Below are positions 1-6,788 of a DNA stretch of 9,779 bases, one piece after another. The translations under genes were made by a program, and so were the position numbers. Each line of letters opens with the position of its first letter. The stretch's first letter is position 1. The notes under the pieces were generated by a model. That model was not told the DNA's origin, made no database searches, and worked only from the letters and a program-made list of their open reading frames with translations. Source of the DNA: Caulobacter sp. (GTDB taxonomy: Bacteria; Pseudomonadota; Alphaproteobacteria; Caulobacterales; Caulobacteraceae); the NCBI GenBank assembly GCA_014378155.1, contig JACMOF010000480.1, positions 1-9,779 of the forward strand, given 5' to 3'.

Positions 1-26
1 CCGCCAAAACCGGTTCCGTTTTGCGG
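1..26. other. Imperfect inverted repeat at the window edge
   Basis: CCGCCAAAAC and GTTTTGCGG face each other around a 7-base loop (CGGTTCC), with one unpaired C in the left arm. It could be the remains of a terminator of a gene lying to the left, or part of the accA leader. There is no T-run after it on the plus strand, so I do not call it an intrinsic terminator. Confidence 0.3.
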
Positions 27-77
27 CTTCGCGCTCTAGGTTCGCCACCTTTCCGCAACGGCGACGTTAAGAGACTC

Positions 78-1040
78 ATGGCCGCGCATTATCTCGACTT
101 CGAGCGACCCATCGCCGATCTGGAAAGCAAGATCGAGGAGCTGTCCAAGCTCTCCGAAACGGCTGGTCCCGGCGCGTTCGACGGCGAGATCCAGGCCCTG
201 CGCGATCGCGCCCAGCAGATGCGCAAGGAGGCCTATGCCGGCCTGGACGCCTGGCAGAAGACCATGGTCGCCCGCCATCCCGAGCGCCCGCACCTGAAGG
301 ACTATATCGCCGGCCTGATCGACCAGTTCGTCGAGCTGCGCGGTGACCGCAAATTCGCCGACGACCAGGCCATCGTCGGCGGCCTGGGCCGGTTCCGCGG
401 CATCCCGGTTGTGGTCATGGGCCACGAGAAGGGCCACGACACCACCACCCGCCTGAAGCACAATTTCGGCATGGCCCGCCCCGAGGGCTACCGCAAGGCC
501 GTGCGGCTGATGGACATGGCCGAGCGCTTCAACCTGCCGGTCATCACCTTCGTCGACACCGCCGGCGCCTATCCGGGCCTGGGCGCCGAGGAACGCGGCC
601 AGGCCGAGGCCATCGCCCGCTCGACCGAGCGTGGCCTGGTGCTGGGCACGCCGATGATCGCCACCATCGTCGGCGAAGGCGGCAGCGGCGGGGCCATCGC
701 CCTGGCCGGCGCCAACAAGGTGCTGATCCTCGAGCACTCGATCTATTCGGTGATCTCGCCGGAAGGCGCGGCCTCGATCCTGTGGCGCGACGGCGCCCGG
801 GCCAAGGACGCCGCCGCCAACATGAAGATCACCGCCCAGGACCTGATCGGCCTGAAGATCGTCGACCGAATCGTCGAGGAACCGGCCGGCGGGGCCCATT
901 CCGATCCCTCCGCCGCCATCGAAGCGGTGGGCGACGCGGTCGAGGACGAACTGAAGGCCCTGATGAAGCTGTCGGCCGCCGAGCTGAAGAAACAGCGCGC
1001 GGCGCGGTTCTACGCCATTGGGCGCGAAGGGCTGCAGTAG
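78..1040 (+). CDS. accA: Acetyl-CoA carboxylase carboxyltransferase subunit alpha
   Basis: AccA pairs with AccD to form the cytoplasmic carboxyltransferase that moves the carboxyl group from biotin-BCCP to acetyl-CoA, making malonyl-CoA, the committed step of fatty acid synthesis. The 320-residue product matches the usual AccA length. It opens with the family's N-terminal helix (LDFERPIADLESKIEEL) and carries the crotonase-fold signatures TFVDTAGAYPGLGAEERGQ and VGEGGSGGAIAL, followed by YSVISPEGAASILWRD. The frame is also open upstream to a TTG at 21, but the ATG at 78 begins exactly where AccA proteins normally begin. A weak purine stretch, AAGAG (69-73), lies 4 bases before it. No accD or accBC is visible nearby, which is common because acc genes are often dispersed. 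The gene looks intact. Confidence 0.97.
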   Translation: MAAHYLDFERPIADLESKIEELSKLSETAGPGAFDGEIQALRDRAQQMRKEAYAGLDAWQKTMVARHPERPHLKDYIAGLIDQFVELRGDRKFADDQAIVGGLGRFRGIPVVVMGHEKGHDTTTRLKHNFGMARPEGYRKAVRLMDMAERFNLPVITFVDTAGAYPGLGAEERGQAEAIARSTERGLVLGTPMIATIVGEGGSGGAIALAGANKVLILEHSIYSVISPEGAASILWRDGARAKDAAANMKITAQDLIGLKIVDRIVEEPAGGAHSDPSAAIEAVGDAVEDELKALMKLSAAELKKQRAARFYAIGREGLQ

Positions 1041-1110
1041 GTTCGGGACCCGCCGCCGGCCTCGAAAATCGATGTTCGCTGGCGTGCGACCGGAAGTCCG
1101 CTAAGGCGGC

Positions 1111-1125
1111 GCTCCAGGGTGGAGC
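1111..1125 (+). promoter_or_regulatory. Small hairpin containing the likely ribosome binding site of the DUF1311 pseudogene
   Basis: GCTCCA (1111-1116) and TGGAGC (1120-1125) form a 6-base-pair stem around GGG. The GGAG at 1121-1124, about 11 bases before the ATG at 1136, is the only plausible Shine-Dalgarno sequence and lies in the right arm. No T-tract follows, so it is a poor candidate for the accA terminator. I recognise nothing else in 1041-1135. Confidence 0.35.
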
Positions 1126-1135
1126 TTACTCGACA

Positions 1136-1525
1136 ATGCACTTTCTCGTCGTCGCGACCGTCCTGCTCCTGGCCGCCGCGCCGATCGTCCGGGCCAGGCC
1201 AGCGCCGGCCAAGCGCCCCTCGGCGGTGGATCACTGCCTGGAACCGGGACCCAATATCGCCGTCTTGAACTGCGTTTCCGACCTCGCCGACGTCCAGGAC
1301 GGGCGTCTCAACCGGTCCTACAAGGCCGCCATTGCGTGATTGAAAAGGCCGGAGCAGAAGGCCGCATTGAGGTCCGCCCAACGCGGCTGGATCGCGTCCC
1401 GCGACGCCGAATGCTTGCCCTAAGCCGATGAGTCGGAGTTCGGCCAGCAGGGCAAGATCGACGCCGAGGTCTGCGTGCTGGACCAGGCCCGCCAGCGCGC
1501 TGGCGAACTTGAGCGCTATCGATAG
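1136..1525 (+). pseudogene. Decayed secreted DUF1311 / LprI-like protein, two in-frame stops
   Basis: Read in one frame from ATG 1136 to TAG 1523-1525, this stretch encodes 129 codons of a small exported protein. It has a Sec-type signal peptide (MHFLVVATVLLLAAAPIVRA) followed by a DUF1311/lysozyme-inhibitor-LprI-like domain. The domain hallmarks are four cysteines (HC, NC, EC, VC), the segment DGRLNRSYKAAIA, then LRSAQRGWIASRDAEC and a final VCVLDQARQRAGELERY. The frame is interrupted by TGA at 1337-1339 (codon 68) and TAA at 1421-1423 (codon 96). Similarity and GC-rich codon use continue smoothly across both, so these are point nonsense changes and not the gene's true end. A truncated 67-residue product could still be translated but would hold only half the domain. 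Related intact proteins are periplasmic, some proposed as lysozyme inhibitors. Any function here is probably lost unless the stops are sequencing errors. Confidence 0.8.
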
Positions 1526-1582
1526 CGGATAGCGGCCGCCAGGGGGTAAAAGACGGCTGCGGTAAACACCCCGGCAAGCACT

Positions 1583-1610
1583 GTGACGTCACCGTGAAGT
1601 TTTCGCGAAA
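1583..1610. promoter_or_regulatory. Two perfect 10-base palindromes upstream of the GGDEF-EAL gene
   Basis: GTGACGTCAC (1583-1592) and TTTCGCGAAA (1601-1610) are each perfect palindromes, 18 bases apart start to start, in the 161-base gap before the c-di-GMP gene. They could be operators for dimeric regulators. I do not recognise either as the site of a specific regulator, and I could not identify a convincing -35/-10 pair here. Confidence 0.35.
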
Positions 1611-1631
1611 TAGCAGCGCTTCAGCGTTCAG

Positions 1632-1648
1632 GTTAGCACACCGTTAGC
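1632..1648 (+). promoter_or_regulatory. Direct repeat GTTAGC at 11-base spacing
   Basis: GTTAGC occurs at 1632-1637 and 1643-1648, one helical turn apart. The core is TTAG-N7-TTAG, resembling the TTAA-N7-TTAA arrangement bound by the cell-cycle regulator CtrA in Caulobacter-type bacteria, with one mismatch per half site. It sits about 40 bases before the start codon of the c-di-GMP gene. This is a weak match and only a candidate. Confidence 0.3.
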
Positions 1649-1660
1649 CGAGAAATGGTC

Positions 1661-1680
1661 CCTCCACCGAATAGTGGAGG
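1661..1680 (+). promoter_or_regulatory. Hairpin enclosing the ribosome binding site of the GGDEF-EAL gene
   Basis: CCTCCAC (1661-1667) and GTGGAGG (1674-1680) form a perfect 7-base-pair stem with loop CGAATA. The GGAGG at 1676-1680 is a strong Shine-Dalgarno sequence, 6 bases before ATG 1687. The left arm mimics the anti-Shine-Dalgarno of 16S rRNA, so the folded leader would hide the ribosome binding site. Confidence 0.6.
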
Positions 1681-1686
1681 CGTATC

Positions 1687-3852
1687 ATGTTCACCTTGCG
1701 AGACACCGTTTCATCCCTCGCGCCCGCACGGGCCGAGGACCTGGGCAAAACGCTGTATGACCGATTCCGCGAAGAGCCCGACACACTGATCGTGCCGGTG
1801 CTCGACGATGAAGACCGGCCCATCGGTCTCGTGGAACGCAACGCCTTTTTCCTGCGCATGGCCGCCGAATATGGCCGCGCCCTCTACGCCAATCGGCCGA
1901 TCTCGGTGTTGATGGACGCCCAGCCCCTGGTGGTCGAGGCCGATGTCGAGCTGGCGGCCTTCACCAGCGACAGCCTGTCCTATCGGGCGTCCGACCTGCT
2001 GCGCGGCTTCATCGTCACCGACGGCGGGCGCTATCTGGGGGTCGGCACGGTGCTGGGTCTGCTGCAGGCCGCCAACGAGACCAACCGCCGGGGCGTCGAG
2101 GCCCTTGCCGCCGCCAAGGCCGCCGCCGACCAGGCCCACACCTTCATGACGGCGGTGGTCGAGGCCATACCCTCGATGGTGTTCGTCAAGCGGGCCGACG
2201 ACCATGCCTATGTCCTGGTCAACCGGGCCGGCGAAAAGATGCTCGGCCACCCCCGCGCCGAGATGATCGGCCGCACCGACGCCGACTTCTATCCGCCCGA
2301 GCAAGCGGCGATCTACCGGGCGCGCGACGCCGAGGTGATCTCGTCGGGCGAGGTGCGGGTGATCGAGGAAGACCACGTGCCGCGCAAGGACGGCTCCATC
2401 GCCCTGCTGCGCACCAAGAAGATCGCCATCATCGGCCCCGACGGCCAGGCCGAATATCTGCTGGGCGTCTCCGAGGACATCGCCGAGCGCAAGCGAGCCG
2501 AGGCTCAGATCGCCCGTTTGGCCCATTATGACCCGCTGACCGACCTGCCCAACCGCCTGCTATTTCAGAAGGACCTGTCGGCGGCTCTGGCCCGGGCGGC
2601 GCGGCGCGAGGAACTGGTGGCGGTGCACTGTGTCGACCTGGACCGCTTCAAGACCGTCAACGACACCCTCGGCCATCCGATCGGCGACGCCCTGCTGAAG
2701 ACCGCCGCTGAGCGTCTGCGGGCTTGCGTGCGCGAGGGCGACACCGTCGCGCGGCTGGGCGGCGACGAGTTCGCGGTGGTGCAGACCGGTTTGACCGACC
2801 TGTCCGGCGCCACGCGTCTGGCTAGCCGGATCGTCGAGGCTCTGGCCGAGACCTTCGACCTGCAGGGCCACCAGGTGATGATCGGCGGCAGCGTCGGGGT
2901 GGCCATATCGCCTACGGACGGGGCGGGCGCCGATGAGTTGCTGAAAAAGGCCGACATGGCGCTGTACCGCGCCAAGGCCGACGGGCGTGGGACCTTCCAC
3001 TTCTTTGAACGGGCGATGGACGAACAGCTCCAGGCCCGCCGCGCCCTCGAGCTCGACCTCCGCCTGGCCCTGGTCGAAGGCCAGTTCGAACTCTATTACC
3101 AGCCGCTGTTCAGCCTCGGCGCCGACCGGGTGATGGGCTGCGAGGCGCTGCTGCGCTGGAACCATCCGACGCGTGGCATGATCTCGCCGGGCGACTTTAT
3201 CCCGCTCGCCGAGGAGATCGGCCTGATCAACCCGCTGGGCGAATGGGTGCTGCGCGAGGCCTGCCGCGAGGCGGCAGGCTGGCCCGACCATGTGCGCCTG
3301 GCGGTCAATCTGTCGCCGTCGCAGTTTCGCGACAAGCAGTTGGTGAGAACCGTGGTCTCGGCCCTGGCCGCGTCGGGGCTGCCCGCCGAGCGACTGGTGC
3401 TGGAGATCACCGAGTCTGTGCTGTTGCACAACACCGCCGGCAACATGTCGATCCTGCATGACCTCAAGACCCTGGGCGTGCGGATCTCGATGGACGACTT
3501 CGGCACCGGCTATTCCAGCCTGAGCTATCTTCGCAGCTTTCCGTTCGACAAGATCAAGATCGACCAGACCTTCGTGCGCGACATCCTCGAGGATCCCGAC
3601 GCCCTGGCGATCATCAAGGCCGTGCTCGACCTGGGCGCCAGCCTGGGCATCACCACCACGGCCGAGGGCGTCGAGACGGTGGAGCAGTTGGACGAGCTGC
3701 GCCGCCAGGGCTGCGGCGAGATCCAGGGCTATTTCATCAGCCGCCCCAAGCCGGCGGCCGAGATCGCCGCGATGCTGGGGGCCAGGGTCCCGGTGGAGCC
3801 CGGCGCCCGCCTGGAAAGTCATCGCGCCGCGCGGGCCCTCAAGCGGGCCTGA
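1687..3852 (+). CDS. Bifunctional-type cyclic-di-GMP protein: CBS-like, PAS, GGDEF, EAL
   Basis: This 721-residue protein, with no obvious membrane segments, has modules to both make and degrade c-di-GMP. Residues about 1-130 look like a CBS-pair-type sensory region (ISVLMDAQPLVVEAD, then GFIVTDGGRYLGVGTVLGLL); this assignment is tentative. A short Ala-rich helix leads to a PAS domain (about 151-270; MVFVKRADDHAYVLVN, ending EDIAERKRAE). The GGDEF domain (about 275-435) has an intact GGDEF at 358-362. An RxxD motif (REGD, 349-352), five residues before it, matches the product-inhibition I-site. The EAL domain (about 455-700) keeps EAL (486-488), NLS, EITE, DDFGTG (603-608), KID, AEGVE (659-663) and QGY (680-682), so both activities are predicted possible; composite proteins often favour one. 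The ATG at 1687 has GGAGG 6 bases upstream, inside a hairpin. The gene stands alone; the target process (motility, adhesion, cell cycle) cannot be told from sequence. Confidence 0.95.
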   Translation: MFTLRDTVSSLAPARAEDLGKTLYDRFREEPDTLIVPVLDDEDRPIGLVERNAFFLRMAAEYGRALYANRPISVLMDAQPLVVEADVELAAFTSDSLSYRASDLLRGFIVTDGGRYLGVGTVLGLLQAANETNRRGVEALAAAKAAADQAHTFMTAVVEAIPSMVFVKRADDHAYVLVNRAGEKMLGHPRAEMIGRTDADFYPPEQAAIYRARDAEVISSGEVRVIEEDHVPRKDGSIALLRTKKIAIIGPDGQAEYLLGVSEDIAERKRAEAQIARLAHYDPLTDLPNRLLFQKDLSAALARAARREELVAVHCVDLDRFKTVNDTLGHPIGDALLKTAAERLRACVREGDTVARLGGDEFAVVQTGLTDLSGATRLASRIVEALAETFDLQGHQVMIGGSVGVAISPTDGAGADELLKKADMALYRAKADGRGTFHFFERAMDEQLQARRALELDLRLALVEGQFELYYQPLFSLGADRVMGCEALLRWNHPTRGMISPGDFIPLAEEIGLINPLGEWVLREACREAAGWPDHVRLAVNLSPSQFRDKQLVRTVVSALAASGLPAERLVLEITESVLLHNTAGNMSILHDLKTLGVRISMDDFGTGYSSLSYLRSFPFDKIKIDQTFVRDILEDPDALAIIKAVLDLGASLGITTTAEGVETVEQLDELRRQGCGEIQGYFISRPKPAAEIAAMLGARVPVEPGARLESHRAARALKRA

Positions 3853-3887
3853 AACGCAATCAGCGTTCGGACGGTGTTCGGGCGGCT

Positions 3888-3905
3888 TGGAGGGCGCCGC
3901 CTCCA
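3888..3905 (+). other. Hairpin between the GGDEF-EAL and ene-reductase genes
   Basis: TGGAGG (3888-3893) and CCTCCA (3900-3905) form a 6-base-pair GC-rich stem with a 6-base loop, 36 bases after the stop codon of the GGDEF-EAL gene. It may contribute to 3' end formation, but no T-tract follows, so an intrinsic terminator is not supported. Confidence 0.3.
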
Positions 3906-3949
3906 GCGCCTAGCCTGGATGCCCTGCTCTGGACGCCGCCCGAGGACCC

Positions 3950-5109
3950 ATGTCGCAACTGACGCTGTTCAAGGCGCTGACCCTGCGGGGCCTGACCCTG
4001 AAGAACCGCATCGTGGTCTCGCCGATGTGCCAATATGTGGCCGTCGACGGGGTGGCCCAGGACTGGCACCTGGCGCATCTGGCGCGGTTCGCGATCGGCG
4101 GGGCGGGCGTGGTGTTCGTCGAGGCCACGGCCGTCGAGCCGCGCGGCCGCATCACCCATGGCGACCTGGGCCTGTGGAACGTCGCTCAGCAGGCGGCCCT
4201 GGCCAGGATCGCCAGCATGAGCAAGGGGCTGGGCGCGATCCCCGCCATCCAGCTGGCCCATGCCGGACGCAAGGCCAGCACCCATCGCCCGTTCGAGGGC
4301 GGGGGTCCTATCCTGCCTGACAACGCCAAACCCGGCGAGCCGGCCTGGGCCGCCCTGGCCCCCAGCGCCGTGCCCTTCGCTCCGACCTGGCCAACGCCGG
4401 AGGCCGCGACCCTGGACGACATCGCGGCGATCAAGGCGGCCTTCGCGGCCTCGGCCAAGCGCGCCTTGGCGGCCGGCTTCGAGATCATCGAGATCCATTG
4501 CGCCCACGGCTATCTGTTGACCAAGTTCCTGTCGCCGATCAGCAACCAGCGTGACGACGCCTATGGCCGAGCCTGGGCGGGCGGATGCGTCTGCCGCTGG
4601 AGGTGGTCAACGCGGTGCGCGAAGTCTGGCCCCACGAGCGGCCGCTGTTTGCGCGGATTTCCTCGGTGGACGGGACCGAGGGCGGCTGGGACCTGGAGGA
4701 TAGCGTCATACTGGCCCGCCAGATGAAAGCACGCGGCGTCGATGTAGTCGATTGCTCGTCGGGCGGGCTGACGCCGTCGATCGCCACCCTGCCGACGCCG
4801 GCGCCGGGCTATCAGTTCGACTACGCCGCCACGGTGCGCCGCCAGGCCGGGGTTCCGACCATGGCCGTGGGGCTGATCGTCGAACTGGCCCAGGCCGAAT
4901 TCGCCCTGGCCTCGGGTCAGGCGGACCTGGTTGCCCTGGGTCGGCAGATGCTCGACGATCCCAACTGGCCGCTGCGGGCCTTGGCCGAGGTGGACGCCGA
5001 GCATATCGGCGGCCCGGAATGGCCGGCGCCGGTCGGCTATGCGATCAAGGCGCTGAACAAGGTCAAGGCCAAGTACGGCCTGCTCCGCAAGGAAACCTCG
5101 ACGTTCTGA
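3950..5109 (+). pseudogene. Old Yellow Enzyme (YqjM/XenA type) ene-reductase, broken by a one-base frameshift
   Basis: The two parts together encode an NADH:flavin oxidoreductase of the Old Yellow Enzyme family, an FMN TIM barrel that reduces activated C=C bonds using NAD(P)H. The first frame (from ATG 3950) holds the YqjM-class SPMCQY motif (Cys27, Tyr29), IQLAHAGRKAS, and the substrate-binding pair in IHCAHGYL (His183, His186), then FLSPISNQRDDAYG. Similarity then jumps to another frame at SLGGRMRLPLEVV (from 4570) and runs through PLFARISSVDG, VVDCSSGGLTP, ADLVALGRQMLDDP and a normal C terminus at TGA 5107-5109. The family's YGGSLGGR needs three bases between TATGGC (4562-4567) and AGC (4570-4572); only two (CG) are present. 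The total of 1160 bases is one short of a whole number of codons. All catalytic residues survive on one side or the other, so the loss is recent or a sequencing error. Unrepaired, translation ends at 4726 after 258 residues. A GAGGA at 3942-3946 is the likely, tightly spaced ribosome site. Confidence 0.85.
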
Positions 5110-5117
5110 GGTGATGA

Positions 5118-5591
5118 TTAGCGGTTAGCCGGCGTGATGAACCTGCAGCAAGCCTGGATCGCCGGCTGGGCTTTTTCGGGCTCGACCGGTACGAAGCCGG
5201 AGCCGTCCCTGACATAGATGATGTTGCCTTCGACGTGGTCGAGACCGGCCGCGCCGATCACAGCGAAATAGTAGGTCTTACCCGTTTCGATATCGATCTG
5301 GAGCTCGGCGTTGCTTTGCGCGGAAAGCAGGGGCCAGGCCAGTTTGAACTTATGAGCTCCGACCGCAACCTGAACTGCAGTAAAGCTGTTCTGCTTTAGA
5401 GCTGCGACATTTCGGCCGTCGATTTTCAGCGTCGTCGACCACAGGGTCGGCTCGGCATAGGCGCGGAAGATGAAGACGTTCTCAACCCCAGCGGGCGCAG
5501 TGACAAGATCAGAAACCTCCGCCTGGGTGGGTGAGGCGGTCAGGACAGCGAGCAGGCCCAGCGAGGCCAAGGCGAACTTTCTAAGCGGCAC
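5118..5591 (-). CDS. Small secreted DUF2846-like protein
   Basis: The 157-residue product has a clear signal peptide (MPLRKFALASLGLLAVLTAS, cleavage probably after PTQA near residue 24). The mature domain is mostly beta and resembles DUF2846: an opening VFIFRAYAE, a central KIDGRNVAALKQNSF, then VAVGAHKFKLAWP and IETGKTYYFAVIG. The function of this family is unknown; members are exported, often lipoproteins. No lipobox is visible here, so a soluble periplasmic protein is more likely. The start is GTG (5589-5591) with AAGGAA (5597-5602) 5 bases upstream, inside a hairpin. It follows the threonine aldolase gene by 77 bases on the same strand and may be co-transcribed. Its stop lies 8 bases from that of the convergent ene-reductase. 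A CC pair near the C terminus (QACCRF) could be redox- or metal-active, but this is only a guess. Confidence 0.8.
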   Translation of the reverse strand: MPLRKFALASLGLLAVLTASPTQAEVSDLVTAPAGVENVFIFRAYAEPTLWSTTLKIDGRNVAALKQNSFTAVQVAVGAHKFKLAWPLLSAQSNAELQIDIETGKTYYFAVIGAAGLDHVEGNIIYVRDGSGFVPVEPEKAQPAIQACCRFITPANR

Positions 5592-5593
5592 CG

Positions 5594-5628
5594 GGGTTCC
5601 TTCGCGGCTGACTTGATGCGAGGAACCC
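5594..5628 (-). promoter_or_regulatory. Leader hairpin enclosing the ribosome binding site of the DUF2846-like gene
   Basis: On the minus strand GGGTTCCT (5628-5621) pairs perfectly with AGGAACCC (5601-5594). A further CGC/GCG inner pairing follows after one bulged base, leaving a 12-base loop. The Shine-Dalgarno AAGGAA (5602-5597) is almost wholly inside the right arm. A nine-base direct repeat, CTAAGCGGC on the plus strand (5581-5589 and 5628-5636), brackets the hairpin. Confidence 0.5.
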
Positions 5629-5668
5629 TAAGCGGCGCTTTGGGTGAGCTCAATGGGGCTGCCTAGTC

Positions 5669-6694
5669 TTAAGCCACCGCCTTCAGCGCCTCGCCCAGTT
5701 CCTCGACCATCTCCGGCGTTGTCGCCCAGGAGCACATGAACCGCGCCGTGCCGTCGAGGAAGCGGTAGACGAACCAGCCCCGGCCCCGCAGCCGCTCCAG
5801 GGCCGCGTCGTCCATATCGACGAACAGGCCGTTGGCCTCGACCGGGTGGCGCAGTGGGAAGGGCATCAGGTCCGCAAGCTTGCGCGCCATGGCGTTGGCG
5901 TGGGCCGCCCGCGCCGCCCACGGGCCGCCGTCATTGTCCTCGCCCAGCAGGCCAAGCCAGGGGGCCGACAGGAACCGGCCTTTGGAGACCAGTTGGCCGG
6001 CGTGCTTGAGGCGGGCATCGAGCCGGCGGTGCAGGTCCTTGTCGAGGAAGACCACGGCCTCGGTCGGCGTCGTGCCGGCCTTGGTGCCGCCAATCACCAG
6101 GATATCGACGCCGATCTTGGCCACCCGCTTGAGGTCAAAACCCGCCGCCACGGCGTTGGCCAGGCGAGCGCCGTCGAGGTGTACGCCGTATCCCTGGGCC
6201 TTGGCCGGGGCGATCAGGGCGGCCAGGTCGTCGGCGCCATAGACCGTGCCGTATTCGGTGGCGTTGGTCAGGGACAGGGCCGCGGCGGGCTGGCGGTATG
6301 AGACATCGGGTTCGGCCAGGGCCGCTTCCAGCGCCGGCAGTTCGATCTTGCCCGAGGCGCCGGGCAGGCCGATCAGGCCGACGCCCTGGCCGAAGAAGCC
6401 GGGAGCGCCGGTTTCGTCGGTGCAGATGTGGGCGTGCTCGTGGGCCAGCACGGCCTCATGCGGACGCGCCAGGCAGGTCAGGGCGAAAGCGTTGGCCGCC
6501 GTGCCCGAGGCGGTGAACCGCACCTCGGCGTCGCTGTCGAGCAGGGCGCGGATGCGATCGGCCGCCGCAGCGCTGACATGGTCGGTCCCATAGCCGGAGG
6601 CGGTTCCGGCATTGGCGGCGACCAGGGCCTCCATCACCTCGGGCATGGCGCCCGCGACATTGTCGGAGGCGAAGTCGTAGCGGGCTTGGCTCAT
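5669..6694 (-). CDS. ltaE: Low-specificity L-threonine aldolase (PLP-dependent, fold type I)
   Basis: The enzyme cleaves L-threonine/L-allo-threonine to glycine and acetaldehyde, and related beta-hydroxy amino acids likewise, in the cytoplasm. The 341-residue protein follows the Pseudomonas-type threonine aldolase along its whole length. It has FASDNVAGAMPEV at the N terminus, FTASGTAANAFAL (cofactor phosphate region), HEHAHICTDETGAPGFF, VHLDGARLANA (Asp174, Arg177), the Schiff-base lysine in IGGTKAGTT (Lys205), AGQLVSKGRFLSAPWLGLL, PVEANGLFV and ARFMCSWATT near the end. The frame stays open upstream to a GTG at 6751, but homologues begin just before the FASDN motif, so I choose ATG 6694. No good Shine-Dalgarno sequence precedes it. 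The gene lies between a palindromic repeat upstream and the DUF2846-like gene downstream. The bacterial GGTK form differs from E. coli LtaE, so the symbol reflects function more than orthology. Confidence 0.92.
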   Translation of the reverse strand: MSQARYDFASDNVAGAMPEVMEALVAANAGTASGYGTDHVSAAAADRIRALLDSDAEVRFTASGTAANAFALTCLARPHEAVLAHEHAHICTDETGAPGFFGQGVGLIGLPGASGKIELPALEAALAEPDVSYRQPAAALSLTNATEYGTVYGADDLAALIAPAKAQGYGVHLDGARLANAVAAGFDLKRVAKIGVDILVIGGTKAGTTPTEAVVFLDKDLHRRLDARLKHAGQLVSKGRFLSAPWLGLLGEDNDGGPWAARAAHANAMARKLADLMPFPLRHPVEANGLFVDMDDAALERLRGRGWFVYRFLDGTARFMCSWATTPEMVEELGEALKAVA

Positions 6695-6788
6695 GGGATT
6701 GCGATAGGGCGGGTTCGGCGGCCCGGCAAGACCCCTCTCGCTCGCCACCAACCTACCCGGAGTGGCCTTCGCCTTTCACCCAAAGCGG

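Noticed and set aside
36..899. 287-codon minus-strand frame opposite accA
   Set aside because: Shadow of a highly conserved gene, with no protein-like motifs.
782..1339. Single 185-codon plus-strand gene fusing an accA-overlapping part to the DUF1311 segment
   Set aside because: The first 118 codons are an out-of-frame Arg-rich reading of accA; the real protein start is ATG 1136 with its signal peptide.
1337..1339. TGA read as selenocysteine or another recoded codon
   Set aside because: A second in-frame stop (TAA 1421) follows, the TGA site is not at a conserved Cys, and no recoding structure is evident. Simple decay is more likely.
2560..3822. 420-codon minus-strand open frame opposite the GGDEF-EAL gene (and a similar one at 1711-2526)
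   Set aside because: The opposite strand has unambiguous PAS, GGDEF and EAL motifs; the antisense products are His/Gln/Arg-rich without family features.
4562..4572. Programmed ribosomal frameshift in the ene-reductase gene
   Set aside because: No slippery heptamer or nearby Shine-Dalgarno-like stimulator is seen, and the family is not known to use frameshifting.
5637..6786. Eleven-base inverted pair GCTTTGGGTGA (5637-5647) and TCACCCAAAGC (6776-6786) flanking the threonine aldolase gene, suggesting a mobile cassette
   Set aside because: A handful of 11-base matches is expected by chance in a window this size, and there is no transposase or target duplication.
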